Assembly (NCBI RefSeq): GCF_038022665.1
Contig: NZ_CP150629.1
Location: forward strand, 974,480-1,038,479
Length of the DNA: 64,000 bases
Direction of reading: 5' to 3'
From: Methanolobus sp. WCC4
GTDB taxonomy: Archaea > Halobacteriota > Methanosarcinia > Methanosarcinales > Methanosarcinaceae
Shown here: in pieces, positions 26,371 to 35,401 of the stretch
How the letters are laid out: each line of letters begins with the position of its first letter
Position numbering within the stretch: position 1 is the stretch's first letter
Made by a program: the position numbers and the translations under genes
Notes under the pieces: model-generated
What the model was told of the DNA's origin: nothing
Database searches by the model: none
What the model saw: only the letters and a program-made list of their open reading frames with translations

Positions 26371-29300
26371 TTATTGGTCCACAAGGGTTTTAACCGGTAT
26401 GTTCAGGTCTGCCTTTGCTTCATTCTTCATTTCAATATCTTTGCGGAGTTCTTTGATGTATCTGACCAAAATCTCTTTGTTGAACTCTCCTTTCTGCATG
26501 ACTCCCAAGACATTACCTTCAAGGGCCATTTGATCATCTTTGTCCAGATACTTCGCTGTACATATTAAAATAGAAATGTCAGATGTTATAGTTTGGCTCT
26601 TGAGAGTCCTGACCACATCCAGTCCATTTACCTCAGGCATCATCATGTCCAATACGATCAGATCAGGATGCTCCTTCAATGCGATATCGATAGCTTCCTG
26701 GCCACCGTAGGCTGTCAGTATCTTTAGTCCCATGTCGGATACGATACCTGAAAGAAGTTCTACTGCAGCTTCTTCATCATCAACTATAAGGACTTTCAAT
26801 AGCTCTTTTTCATATTCCGCCTTTATCCTTTCTATGGCTGCCATGAGCTTTTCTTTCTGAATGGGTTTAATGAAATGTTCAACAGCACCCCATACAACAC
26901 CGGTCTGTCCTTCATCTACCATGGTGATCATGATGACCGGTATATCCTTTGTCACTTCATCAGCTTTAAGCCGGCTAAGCACTTCCCATCCATCCATGCC
27001 CGGCATCATCACATCCAATGTTATCATGAATGGTCTTACTTCTTTAGCAATTTCCAGTGCATCCTTCCCATTATCGACAGATAGGACCCTGTAACCTTCA
27101 AGTATCAGGGTGGTCTCAAGTAGTTCTCTTGAATTATCATCGTCTTCAATGATGAGAATGACTTTTTCATCACCTGTAAAATTCTGCTTTTCAAGCAGTT
27201 CAGTTGCTATGTCGGACAAAGGAGGAATGTTCTCTATGTTAGCAGACCTTCCTTCTCTTATGGAAGCTTCAGCACCTTCTTTTAATGGCAATTCAAAGGT
27301 GAAGGTTGTTCCTTTATCTTCTTCGCTTTCAACCCATATCCTTCCCTTATGCAGTTCAACGAATCTCTTTACAAGGGAAAGTCCGAGTCCGGTTCCTTCA
27401 TACTGACGGTTAGCTGCTGATTCCAGTTGCATGAACGGGGTGAACAACTTCTCAATATTCTCTTTTGAAATACCTATGCCCGTATCCTTTACTGATACTC
27501 TGGCCATATCCCCTTCCTTTTTAATAGTAACATCGATATTCCCGCCTTTAGGGGTGAACTTAATAGCATTACTGACCAGATTGTAAAGTATCTGCTTGAA
27601 CCTTATCTTATCAGCATGGATGTTGGTAATGCTCTCATCGATGTTATAGGACATAGACACTCCTTTCTTGTTGGCAAGAGGTGCTACCAGTTGTCTTGCT
27701 TCTGTGAATACCTCATTGGCATAGAATGTCTCAAAATGGAGGTCGAGTTTGCCTGCTTCTATCTTGGAAATATCGAGAACGTTGTTTATAAGTGAAAGTA
27801 AATGTTTTCCACTTGTGGATATATTAGCAAGATATCTTTCCTGCTGTTTTGTCATCTCTCCTGCGTTCCCTCCAAGAATAAGGTCTGAGAATCCTATTAT
27901 GGAATTGAGTGGTGTCCTGAGTTCATGGCTCATGGTGGCAAGGAAATCGCTCTTTGAACGGTTTGCAGATTCCGCTTCGATCTTTGCCTGGATAAGCTCT
28001 TTCTCAGTTTCCTTGATCCTTCTCAGGTCTACAAAACTTTCTATAAGATATGAGTCATCACCAATGGATATGGATACTACGGATTTGAGGATTGGTATTC
28101 TTTCCCCTTCTGAATTGATAAGCACACGTTCTGAGCAGTGAACAGTTTCTCCACGATCACTGATAGGACAGTTTCCTTTTTCTGCCGGACAGACAAATTC
28201 ATGACACAACTTGCCCAAGATCTCTTCCTTAGGACGTCCGATTATCTCTGCAGCTGATGGATTCACGTCAAAGATAGTATGTGTTTTTTCATCGATGACA
28301 AGAACACCGCTGATCACATTGTTGATTATTGATTCCAGTCTTTTTCGGCTTAAAGCTTCAGCTTGCTGAATCTCGTTTTCTTTATCTTCCAAACTCTGAA
28401 GCATAAAATTGATATTTCCTGCAAGGTCTGCCAGTTCATCATCCCCACTCATTGTAACACGTGAAGACAGTGTTCCTTCTCTGGTAATGCCTTTCAGGTT
28501 GCTGCTCAGCACAGACAGACGTGACAATACATATTTTTCAAGTGAGACTATCATTACGCCGCTGTAAACAATGCCCAGTATCAGAATTGAGTATAATATG
28601 TATTTTTCAGCACTTTTTCCTTGCTGGTATATCTCTCTGGACATTTCAATTTCAAGTTCATATACTGGATCTCCATTGATGCCATTCAGCAAAGTTGTTC
28701 CTGTGGCAGAGTCCTGATCAACGTATTCTATCTTTGTCGTTCTGTCTTCCAGGGAACTGATCTCATTGTTACCCGGCAGATCATCAGCTGAGACCGGAAG
28801 TATGTTGACATTTAATTTTGTAGTTTCTTCTATATCTTTGATCAATGCATCATCAAGGTACTTTGCAATTATGATGGTACCACCAATATTCTCTTCCGCA
28901 TCCATAATAGGATTACTTGCTATCAGCAGTGCCCCTTCTGATGTACTGATGATCCCACTTTCATGGGCTGGATCTGAAAGACTGGAGAACAGGTTTTCAT
29001 TGGATTCGATCTTTTCAATGATGTCGTCAGCAACTTCTGCTTCTTCATCGGTAAGTAGATCTGCACTTTCAATGTAGTAAAGCTGTTTACTATTATCGTA
29101 GAAAAGCATCAGGTTGATCTCAAGGTTTACAAGGGAAACTGTACCCATATTGATATCTATATATTCCTCTTGTTCACCTCTTACAAAATGATAGGTGTCT
29201 TCCCACTCTCCCCAATCAGCTGCAGTGAGCTCCAGACGATCTATCTGAACATTAATAGCTTCTGTTGCTCTGTCAACATTCTTGACAATTTCTTCTTCTT

Positions 29301-29412
29301 CAAGTTGCTGAAAGCTGTTACCTATTATTTGTCCGGCACTGAGTGTCAAAAGGATAATTAGCAATACGAATGTGATTCCAAAAATAGCAAGAGTTTTATT
29401 CCTGATCCTCAT
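26371..29412 (-). CDS. Hybrid sensor histidine kinase with CHASE4, HAMP, PAS and two receiver domains
   Basis: A 1013-residue membrane kinase. Helix 1 is at about residues 8-28. An external CHASE4 domain carries the typical DWGEWEDTYHFV. Helix 2 is near 270-290, followed by HAMP and a PAS domain (near 360-450) with an unusual Cys cluster (CHEFVCPAEKGNCP). The HisKA box ATMSHELRTPLNSIIGF contains His496. HATPase motifs are NLVSNAIKFTP, DTGIGIS and GTGLGLSLVK. Two receivers follow (TLDVMMPGMDGWE; VLDMMMPEVNGLD). The second receiver lacks an obvious conserved Lys-Pro and may be degenerate. No output gene is adjacent; it probably acts in a phosphorelay. Confidence 0.92.
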   Translation of the reverse strand: MRIRNKTLAIFGITFVLLIILLTLSAGQIIGNSFQQLEEEEIVKNVDRATEAINVQIDRLELTAADWGEWEDTYHFVRGEQEEYIDINMGTVSLVNLEINLMLFYDNSKQLYYIESADLLTDEEAEVADDIIEKIESNENLFSSLSDPAHESGIISTSEGALLIASNPIMDAEENIGGTIIIAKYLDDALIKDIEETTKLNVNILPVSADDLPGNNEISSLEDRTTKIEYVDQDSATGTTLLNGINGDPVYELEIEMSREIYQQGKSAEKYILYSILILGIVYSGVMIVSLEKYVLSRLSVLSSNLKGITREGTLSSRVTMSGDDELADLAGNINFMLQSLEDKENEIQQAEALSRKRLESIINNVISGVLVIDEKTHTIFDVNPSAAEIIGRPKEEILGKLCHEFVCPAEKGNCPISDRGETVHCSERVLINSEGERIPILKSVVSISIGDDSYLIESFVDLRRIKETEKELIQAKIEAESANRSKSDFLATMSHELRTPLNSIIGFSDLILGGNAGEMTKQQERYLANISTSGKHLLSLINNVLDISKIEAGKLDLHFETFYANEVFTEARQLVAPLANKKGVSMSYNIDESITNIHADKIRFKQILYNLVSNAIKFTPKGGNIDVTIKKEGDMARVSVKDTGIGISKENIEKLFTPFMQLESAANRQYEGTGLGLSLVKRFVELHKGRIWVESEEDKGTTFTFELPLKEGAEASIREGRSANIENIPPLSDIATELLEKQNFTGDEKVILIIEDDDNSRELLETTLILEGYRVLSVDNGKDALEIAKEVRPFMITLDVMMPGMDGWEVLSRLKADEVTKDIPVIMITMVDEGQTGVVWGAVEHFIKPIQKEKLMAAIERIKAEYEKELLKVLIVDDEEAAVELLSGIVSDMGLKILTAYGGQEAIDIALKEHPDLIVLDMMMPEVNGLDVVRTLKSQTITSDISILICTAKYLDKDDQMALEGNVLGVMQKGEFNKEILVRYIKELRKDIEMKNEAKADLNIPVKTLVDQ

Positions 29413-29612
29413 CCTTTTTTCTCCAGTATAAAGTATGTTGTTTTTCAGTATAGTATATTTTGATTTTTATTAATGAATGTTTAAATTATATATACTTAAT
29501 GAAACAGGCTCAGTTATTTCATATCTGTGCTAATAACTACCAAAAATACTTTAAGCCAATTTGTCCCTCTTATATATGGGTAGACTTAATATGCCCGGAT
29601 AAAAGTGATCAC

Positions 29613-30323
29613 ATGCTAAGACAGCGTTTTGTTCTGGATACCACTGCACTGACCGACCTGCAGGCGAGGGAGAAGCTTGGTATGGACGGTGTGTGCGAGG
29701 GTATGAGAGAGGTATTGGACCTGATAGCAAGTTCCAGGTTGAATCTTGGAATCAGCTGTTACGTTCCGTTCCCTTCGGTCTACAAGGAGTTACACGACTT
29801 TGCCCAGAATAATGGCTGTGACAGTGATGTGATCGCAAAGGTCGATACGTGGCTTGTGAAGAAGGCTCCTGACAGGTACAACGTACAGATACCTTCCAAG
29901 GTATTCCATGAGTATGTATCTCACATGAGGGAGCGGATCAACAAGGGCATGGTGATCGCTGAGGAGACCATATGGGACGCCTCAACCGAGTGCCTGCTCA
30001 CCGAGACAAAGGCCGAGACGAAGAAGGATATAGGCTTCGATATAGAAAAAAGGGTAATTGGTGGTCATATCGGAAAGTTCAGGAACAAATATCGTTCTGC
30101 ACTACGCTATGGTATCCTTGACAGCGCACCGGATATTGATGTCCTCATACTTGCAAAGGAACTGGATGCAGCCGTGGTTGCAAGCGACTTTGGCATACAG
30201 AAATGGGCAGAGGAACTTGGTGTCAGGTTCGTGCCTGCACATACATTCCCCATGATATTGCAGGAATACCTGAAGCATGCGGAATCATCACCCAACATGG
30301 TAACTGAGAACGAAAAATTGTGA
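29613..30323 (+). CDS. HARP: homolog of Aquifex RNase P (RNA ligase partner, UPF0278)
   Basis: A 236-residue PIN-fold protein of the family that includes the smallest protein-only RNase P from Aquifex, which removes 5' leaders from precursor tRNA. Seen here: [11 protein letters not shown] with the first metal-binding Asp, a helical insert (residues 90-150), and the second Asp cluster [20 protein letters not shown] followed by [14 protein letters not shown]. Archaea also have RNA-based RNase P, and HARP is reported dispensable in those tested, so it is probably auxiliary. The ATG at 29613 is preferred to 29460: a TATA box at 29569-29577 and the family start [10 protein letters not shown] support it. 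No RNA ligase is adjacent. Confidence 0.85.
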   Translation: MLRQRFVLDTTALTDLQAREKLGMDGVCEGMREVLDLIASSRLNLGISCYVPFPSVYKELHDFAQNNGCDSDVIAKVDTWLVKKAPDRYNVQIPSKVFHEYVSHMRERINKGMVIAEETIWDASTECLLTETKAETKKDIGFDIEKRVIGGHIGKFRNKYRSALRYGILDSAPDIDVLILAKELDAAVVASDFGIQKWAEELGVRFVPAHTFPMILQEYLKHAESSPNMVTENEKL

Positions 30324-30414
30324 TCTGCCATTTGTCTATACATGTAGTTTAAACACAAATACAATTCCAATACATTTCATAACTTCCAACAGTGGGTATA
30401 TGGGAGGGGTCTAA

Positions 30415-31629
30415 CTGAGAAATATCACAGTAGAGAAATTCAGGTCGGTGAGCGCACCGCAGCAGCATCTTGAGATAGTCGAAAGAAAAGGACTGGGTCA
30501 TCCTGACAGCATATGCGATGCTATAATGGACAGGATATCCGTGAACCTCTGTACCGAGTACATCGAGAAGTTCGATACAGTCCTTCATCACAATATCGAT
30601 AAATGCCTCCTGGTGGCAGGTGAGACCGTCGGGATCTTCGGTGGTGGTGTGGTGGTGGACCCTATGCGTCTGGTCATCGGTGACCGTGCAACCTTCAAGG
30701 TCGATGACATCGATATAGACGTTGCCAACATAGCAGTCGATACTGCAAGACAATGGTTCGATGAGAAACTGCGTTTTATGAAGCCCGAGTTCGTGGAATA
30801 TCAGGTGGAACTGAAGCCCGGTTCTGCTGAACTCACAGATATCTTCAGGAGGCAGAAAGGCATACTGGGTTCCAATGATACTTCGGCTGCCGTGGGATAT
30901 GCTCCTCTTTCATTCACCGAGCAGGCAGTGCTTGATATGGAGCATCACCTGAATTCTTCAGGGTTCAAGGATGAATTCCCTGAATCGGGTGAGGATGTCA
31001 AGGTCATGGGTATAAGGAGGGGGAGCAAGTTCGATGTCACAGTTGCCATGCCGCTGATCGATTCATTTGTGGACAACGAACAACATTATTTCAACATGAA
31101 GCAGGACATCTTCACATCAATGAATGCGTTCCTTGCGGATTATATGGAGGAAAAAGGTGTTCAGATGAATGCCTCTGTCTCATTCAACAATCTTGACATT
31201 CAGGGACGTGGTATGGAAGGCATCTATACCAGTGTCACAGGTACATCTGCCGAAGATGCAGACTGTGGACAGGTGGGCAGAGGCAATCGTGTGAATGGTA
31301 TCATCCCACTGAACCGTCCGGTCAGCAGTGAGGCGGCCGCAGGGAAGAATCCTGTCAGTCATGTCGGGAAGATATACAACGTTCTGTCACATCATATAGC
31401 TGACAGGATAGTGGAAAAGGTACCTGATGTGAAAGAGGCTTACGTATGGCTTCTGAGTGATATCGGTGTCCCTATCGACGACCCGAAGGTCGCAGAAGCC
31501 CAGGTGATCATGAAAAATGGCTCTGTGGAGTCCGTAGCAAAAGAGGTCGAAGAGGTCATTGATATTGAGCTTGAACACATACAGGAATTCTGCATGCAGC
31601 TTGCAAGGGGCCAGATACCTGTGTGTTGA
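30415..31629 (+). CDS. mat: Archaeal S-adenosylmethionine synthetase, probable CTG start
   Basis: An archaeal-type methionine adenosyltransferase (about 404 residues) making S-adenosylmethionine from methionine and ATP. Motifs are ERKGLGHPDSICD, VLHHNIDK, GRGNRVNGIIPL and AAAGKNPVSHVGKIYN. The first conventional start is GTG at 30448 (MSAPQQHLEIV), but the frame continues upstream as RNITVEKFRSV, which fits the family N-terminus MRNI-V. An in-frame TAA at 30412-30414 ends it there. The codon just after that stop is CTG (30415-30417), 5 bases behind the strong SD GGAGGGG. Hence a CTG start is the best reading; GTG is the fallback. Confidence 0.9.
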   Translation: MRNITVEKFRSVSAPQQHLEIVERKGLGHPDSICDAIMDRISVNLCTEYIEKFDTVLHHNIDKCLLVAGETVGIFGGGVVVDPMRLVIGDRATFKVDDIDIDVANIAVDTARQWFDEKLRFMKPEFVEYQVELKPGSAELTDIFRRQKGILGSNDTSAAVGYAPLSFTEQAVLDMEHHLNSSGFKDEFPESGEDVKVMGIRRGSKFDVTVAMPLIDSFVDNEQHYFNMKQDIFTSMNAFLADYMEEKGVQMNASVSFNNLDIQGRGMEGIYTSVTGTSAEDADCGQVGRGNRVNGIIPLNRPVSSEAAAGKNPVSHVGKIYNVLSHHIADRIVEKVPDVKEAYVWLLSDIGVPIDDPKVAEAQVIMKNGSVESVAKEVEEVIDIELEHIQEFCMQLARGQIPVC

Positions 31630-31630
31630 T

Positions 31631-32491
31631 TCAGGCTCCTGCTATGAAGGATATCAGTGCGAAGGCCATGGCCATCTTGAACATCTTTGATGATCTGGCA
31701 GGATTCTCTTTCCCGAGTATCTCGTAGACAGCTACTGCAAAGAGTATGTCCGCTATAGCAACGATTACGAGATATCGTATGCTCATGAGTGATTGCAGGT
31801 ATGGAAGGGGACTTGCCAGCACAGCCACAAGGCCAATGGCCGAAGCCAGGTATGCCGCTTTCTTAGCCCCGATCATTATTGGAAGCGTCCGTGCTCCATC
31901 CTCCCTGTCTCCTTCAATGTCCTCTATATCCTTGACGATCTCACGGGCGATCGTTGCCAGTGTTGCCAGCAGGAAAAGTACGAAGACCCCGTTGATGCCT
32001 CCATTCTCAAAGAACACCGCGCCACCGAACAGGAATGTAGAACCTGTGAGATATCCGACAGCAACGTTTCCCAGAAGTGCTGTGCGTTTAAGGGTGCTTG
32101 CATAATATATCAGGAGCACTGAGTTCACAAGGGCGATGGCACCACATATCATGTTGATCGATGCTGCAAGGATCGTGCCGACTGCAAAGAGTGCCAGTGA
32201 GAAATAAAGTGCTGTCCTGAGACCTATCTCCCCTGAAGGTATTGGTCTTTCGGGTTTGTTGACCCGGTCGATATCAACGTCAAAATAGTCATTTATCGCA
32301 TTGCCTGCCCCGGTCACGAAGAAGACCACGAGGAACACTTTCAGTGATTCCAGCATGGGGAATGCGATATCTTCTGAACTGAGTACGGGATTGCCGGCAA
32401 CTATGTTGTAAGCTATGAAAACCCCTACAACTGCGGCGATACCTGCCATGAGGCAGTTGCCTGAACGCATCAGTTTCAGATATGTCTGCAT
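31631..32491 (-). CDS. UbiA-type digeranylgeranylglyceryl phosphate synthase
   Basis: A 286-residue membrane prenyltransferase that adds the second geranylgeranyl chain in archaeal ether-lipid synthesis. About eight or nine hydrophobic helices are seen. The two Asp-rich substrate loops are [20 protein letters not shown] near residue 65 and [17 protein letters not shown] near residue 190. The ATG at 32491 is chosen because AGGT lies 9 bases before it. It starts 7 bases after the nadA stop, so it is co-transcribed with the NAD genes. The family also includes menaquinone and heme enzymes, so the exact acceptor is inferred from the archaeal context. Confidence 0.85.
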   Translation of the reverse strand: MQTYLKLMRSGNCLMAGIAAVVGVFIAYNIVAGNPVLSSEDIAFPMLESLKVFLVVFFVTGAGNAINDYFDVDIDRVNKPERPIPSGEIGLRTALYFSLALFAVGTILAASINMICGAIALVNSVLLIYYASTLKRTALLGNVAVGYLTGSTFLFGGAVFFENGGINGVFVLFLLATLATIAREIVKDIEDIEGDREDGARTLPIMIGAKKAAYLASAIGLVAVLASPLPYLQSLMSIRYLVIVAIADILFAVAVYEILGKENPARSSKMFKMAMAFALISFIAGA

Positions 32492-32498
32492 GATAGTT

Positions 32499-33416
32499 CT
32501 ACCTGCTTCGTTTAACTTCCAGCATCCTGTCCAGAGCAACCCTTGCTTTATTTGCAATATCTTCAGGAACTGTGATCACATGTTGCATATTCTCAAGTGA
32601 GAGTAACAGTGACTCAAGATCGATGGCCTTCATCTCAGGACAGACTGTGAACTCGGAAACGTTGTAGAATCTCTTTTCCGGATTATCCTTCTGAAGTTTG
32701 TGGATGATGCCTCTTTCAGTTACAATGATGAACTCGTCCCCTGCGGTCTTCGCATGTTCCACCATGCCGGTGGTACTGAAGACCCTGTCTGCAAGGTCGA
32801 TAACTTCCCTGCGACATTCAGGATGTGCCAGTACCTCGGCATCAGGATGTTCCTGCTTTGCCTTTAGCACATCACTGGCAAGTATCTGGTTGTGTGTGGG
32901 ACAGTATCCTTCCCATGGGATGATCCTTTTTGTGCTGAATCTGGATACATAATCTGCAAGATTCTTATCAGGAACGAACAGGACCTCATCCTCTTCAAGT
33001 GAGTTAACGACCTCCACAGCGTTGGCTGATGTGCAGCATATATCGCATTCGGCTTTCACATCTGCCGTGGAATTCACATAACATACAACAGCAGCATCCG
33101 GATATTTCTTCTTCTCTTCACGTAATGCATCTGCAGTGACCATGGATGCCATTGGACAGCCTGCATACAGCTCTGGCAAAAGAACGGTCTTCTCAGGACT
33201 CAGGATGGCCGCACTCTCTGCCATGAAATGCACCCCACAGAATACTATCACTTCGGCTTCCTGGTCCATTGCCTGTCTGCTCAGGCCAAGTGAGTCTCCC
33301 GTGAAGTCTGCAATGTCCTGTATCTCTCCGCGTTCATAATTATGAGCAAGGATGACAGCATTACGTTCTTTCTTCAACTCCAGTATCCTGTGAATGATGT
33401 CCTGGTTATTCTGCAT
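32499..33416 (-). CDS. nadA: Quinolinate synthase
   Basis: A 305-residue [4Fe-4S] enzyme condensing iminoaspartate with dihydroxyacetone phosphate to quinolinate. It has the three-fold repeated core with its cluster cysteines in [19 protein letters not shown] and HPECRREV. The early [20 protein letters not shown] contributes the substrate His/Tyr. It follows the aspartate dehydrogenase gene by 79 bases on the same strand. The length matches archaeal NadA. Confidence 0.95.
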   Translation of the reverse strand: MQNNQDIIHRILELKKERNAVILAHNYERGEIQDIADFTGDSLGLSRQAMDQEAEVIVFCGVHFMAESAAILSPEKTVLLPELYAGCPMASMVTADALREEKKKYPDAAVVCYVNSTADVKAECDICCTSANAVEVVNSLEEDEVLFVPDKNLADYVSRFSTKRIIPWEGYCPTHNQILASDVLKAKQEHPDAEVLAHPECRREVIDLADRVFSTTGMVEHAKTAGDEFIIVTERGIIHKLQKDNPEKRFYNVSEFTVCPEMKAIDLESLLLSLENMQHVITVPEDIANKARVALDRMLEVKRSR

Positions 33417-33495
33417 GTGATCTTACCTTCAGGAATGTTTTATACGACCCTGTTCCAGTTAGAACCGGGTTCGGATTGGTAATGGTTTATACAAC

Positions 33496-34311
33496 TTATG
33501 TACCTGTCTGGAAAGGATCGGATATCCTTTTCAGGGTAGCTATTGCAGAAAGGGGTGCAAGATAGCTGCTCCTTGGGTTGGATGGGGAAGGTACGTTCTC
33601 CACTCTGGTGGTGAACTCACCGAACTCGCCTTCTACAGTTATCTCATGGATATTGCGTGTGAGCACCGGATTTGCCACGATCCTGACCTTTGTCCTTTCA
33701 AAACCAATGCCTGCAAGACTAATGGTTGCAGCGACATTGACATTTGCAGGGAATTCCTTTACAGCTTCACTGGCAGATCCTTCGAAGATGACTGCTCTCT
33801 CCCTGATATTATCAAGGTCTATGCCGTTCTTTATAATGTAAGGAGCACCTGCAAGTCCGCTGGGAGGTTTCTGTGTTGTGAGCGTCACTGAATATATCTT
33901 CTCCGAAGCTGCTGACTTCAGTCCGTCGAGCCCGACAATGGCTCCTGATGGCAGATATACCTTGCAGTTGTTCTCCTTTGCAAGTTTGCGTATCGTCTCA
34001 TAGAGTTTCTCATCGGCAAATGCCCCGACACTCATAATCATAACATCACAGTGTGCATGCAGTGCTGCTGGCACAGCTTCATAGACTGCTTTCTGTGAAG
34101 CACACTCTACAAGCAGGTCTATCTCTTTTATCATCGTGGCAATATCCATGAACTGAGGCTTCGAGTTCTCAAGTGTAGAGAGCAATCTGTCCACACCATC
34201 CCGGTGCCTGTCGTAAATGGCAAAAAGTTCAGCCTCAATATCGCCTTTGTCGATGGCCTGGCATATGGTGGTACCTATTGTCCCACAGCCGATAAGTCCT
34301 ATCCTGATCAT
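33496..34311 (-). CDS. nadX: L-aspartate dehydrogenase
   Basis: A 271-residue NAD(P)-dependent enzyme giving iminoaspartate for NadA, the oxygen-independent replacement for aspartate oxidase (NadB) that suits an anaerobe. It has the Rossmann motif GLIGCGTIGTTI at the N-terminus, the VECASQKAVYEAVP strand, LPSGAIVGLDGLKSA (substrate region), and the active-site His within ANVNVAATISLAGIGFERT or nearby. It heads the nadX-nadA-ubiA unit and is divergent from nadC. Confidence 0.93.
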   Translation of the reverse strand: MIRIGLIGCGTIGTTICQAIDKGDIEAELFAIYDRHRDGVDRLLSTLENSKPQFMDIATMIKEIDLLVECASQKAVYEAVPAALHAHCDVMIMSVGAFADEKLYETIRKLAKENNCKVYLPSGAIVGLDGLKSAASEKIYSVTLTTQKPPSGLAGAPYIIKNGIDLDNIRERAVIFEGSASEAVKEFPANVNVAATISLAGIGFERTKVRIVANPVLTRNIHEITVEGEFGEFTTRVENVPSPSNPRSSYLAPLSAIATLKRISDPFQTGT

Positions 34312-34437
34312 TGTTAATCCCTGTATACCGATCTTATCGATCAGTTGATTACTGCTTATGTCGATCGGTTAAGTAGGTTTTGCTTATTTATGCTGAAAGC
34401 ATATAAATGCCTTTACTGTGAATATCCAGTAGATAAC

Positions 34438-35265
34438 ATGATGTTCACACATGAGATAGAGAGTTTTCTTGAAGAGGACCTTGGCTATAATGATATCTCC
34501 TGCAAACTTGTACCTGACATGCATGTAGAGGCTATTATCTTTGCAAAGGAGGATTGTACGCTTGCAGGTCTGGACGTGGCGGTATCTTTCTTTGAATATT
34601 TCGGGATTGGCTACAACACTGAACATGAGAATGGGGATATGCTCTCTCAGGGTGGTGTCATATTCTCATTGAGTGGAAGTTCACTTTCGATCCTGAGGGC
34701 AGAAAGACCAGTCCTTAATTTCCTGGGACATCTTTGCGGAATAGCAACAACTACGAGGAAGTGTGTGGATCTGGCCAGAAAACATTCGGATGTAAAGATC
34801 GCATGCACCCGGAAGACCACTCCCGGACTCCGTAAATATGAGAAGATGGCGGTCATTGCCGGAGGAGGCGACCCCCACAGGTTCAATCTCACTGATACTA
34901 TAATGATAAAGGACAATCATGTAAAGCTCATGGGTGTTGACGATGCCCTCCGTTCTGCAAAGGAGAAGGCCAGCTTTGCCCAGAAGATCGAGATCGAGGT
35001 AGAATCTGCGGTAGATGCCCTCAATGCTGCAAGGTCCGGTGCGGACATCATCATGCTGGATAATATGGAACCTTCTGAGGTAATGGATACCATTGGTCAA
35101 TTGAAGGACCAGTCGATCCCTGAACATGTGATCATCGAGGTGTCCGGTGGGATAGGCATAGATGATCTGGAAGAGTATTCAAAGACCGGCGCCGATGTGA
35201 TATCTATGGGTTCTCTTATCCATGGCTCCACATGGATAGATGTCAGTCTTGAAATTATGGAATGA
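34438..35265 (+). CDS. nadC: Nicotinate-nucleotide pyrophosphorylase (carboxylating)
   Basis: A 275-residue quinolinate phosphoribosyltransferase that forms nicotinate mononucleotide, completing the aspartate-to-NAD route begun by nadX and nadA across the divergent promoter. Motifs are EEDLGYNDIS, ARKHSDVKIACTRKTTPGLR, GGGDPHRFNLTDTIMIKDNH and EVSGGIGIDDLEEYS. The frame opens at 34345, but the ATG at 34438 (or the adjacent one at 34441) fits both the family start and a TATA box (CATATAAATG) at 34400-34409, which predicts a short leader. Confidence 0.95.
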   Translation: MMFTHEIESFLEEDLGYNDISCKLVPDMHVEAIIFAKEDCTLAGLDVAVSFFEYFGIGYNTEHENGDMLSQGGVIFSLSGSSLSILRAERPVLNFLGHLCGIATTTRKCVDLARKHSDVKIACTRKTTPGLRKYEKMAVIAGGGDPHRFNLTDTIMIKDNHVKLMGVDDALRSAKEKASFAQKIEIEVESAVDALNAARSGADIIMLDNMEPSEVMDTIGQLKDQSIPEHVIIEVSGGIGIDDLEEYSKTGADVISMGSLIHGSTWIDVSLEIME

Positions 35266-35401
35266 TGTTATGATAAATTCGTTTAGTAGAGACTTCTATG
35301 TTGATGAAAGGCCTTAATAGTGATCATTATCATAACATTTATATGAAAAACTGTGTATTTTACTGGAAAACAAGATCAAATTCTGATCATTTGAGGATAA
35401 T

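Noticed and set aside
29460-29612. 51-residue N-terminal extension of HARP
   Set aside because: The extension is AT-rich, includes the TATA box, and family members start at MLRQRFVLD.
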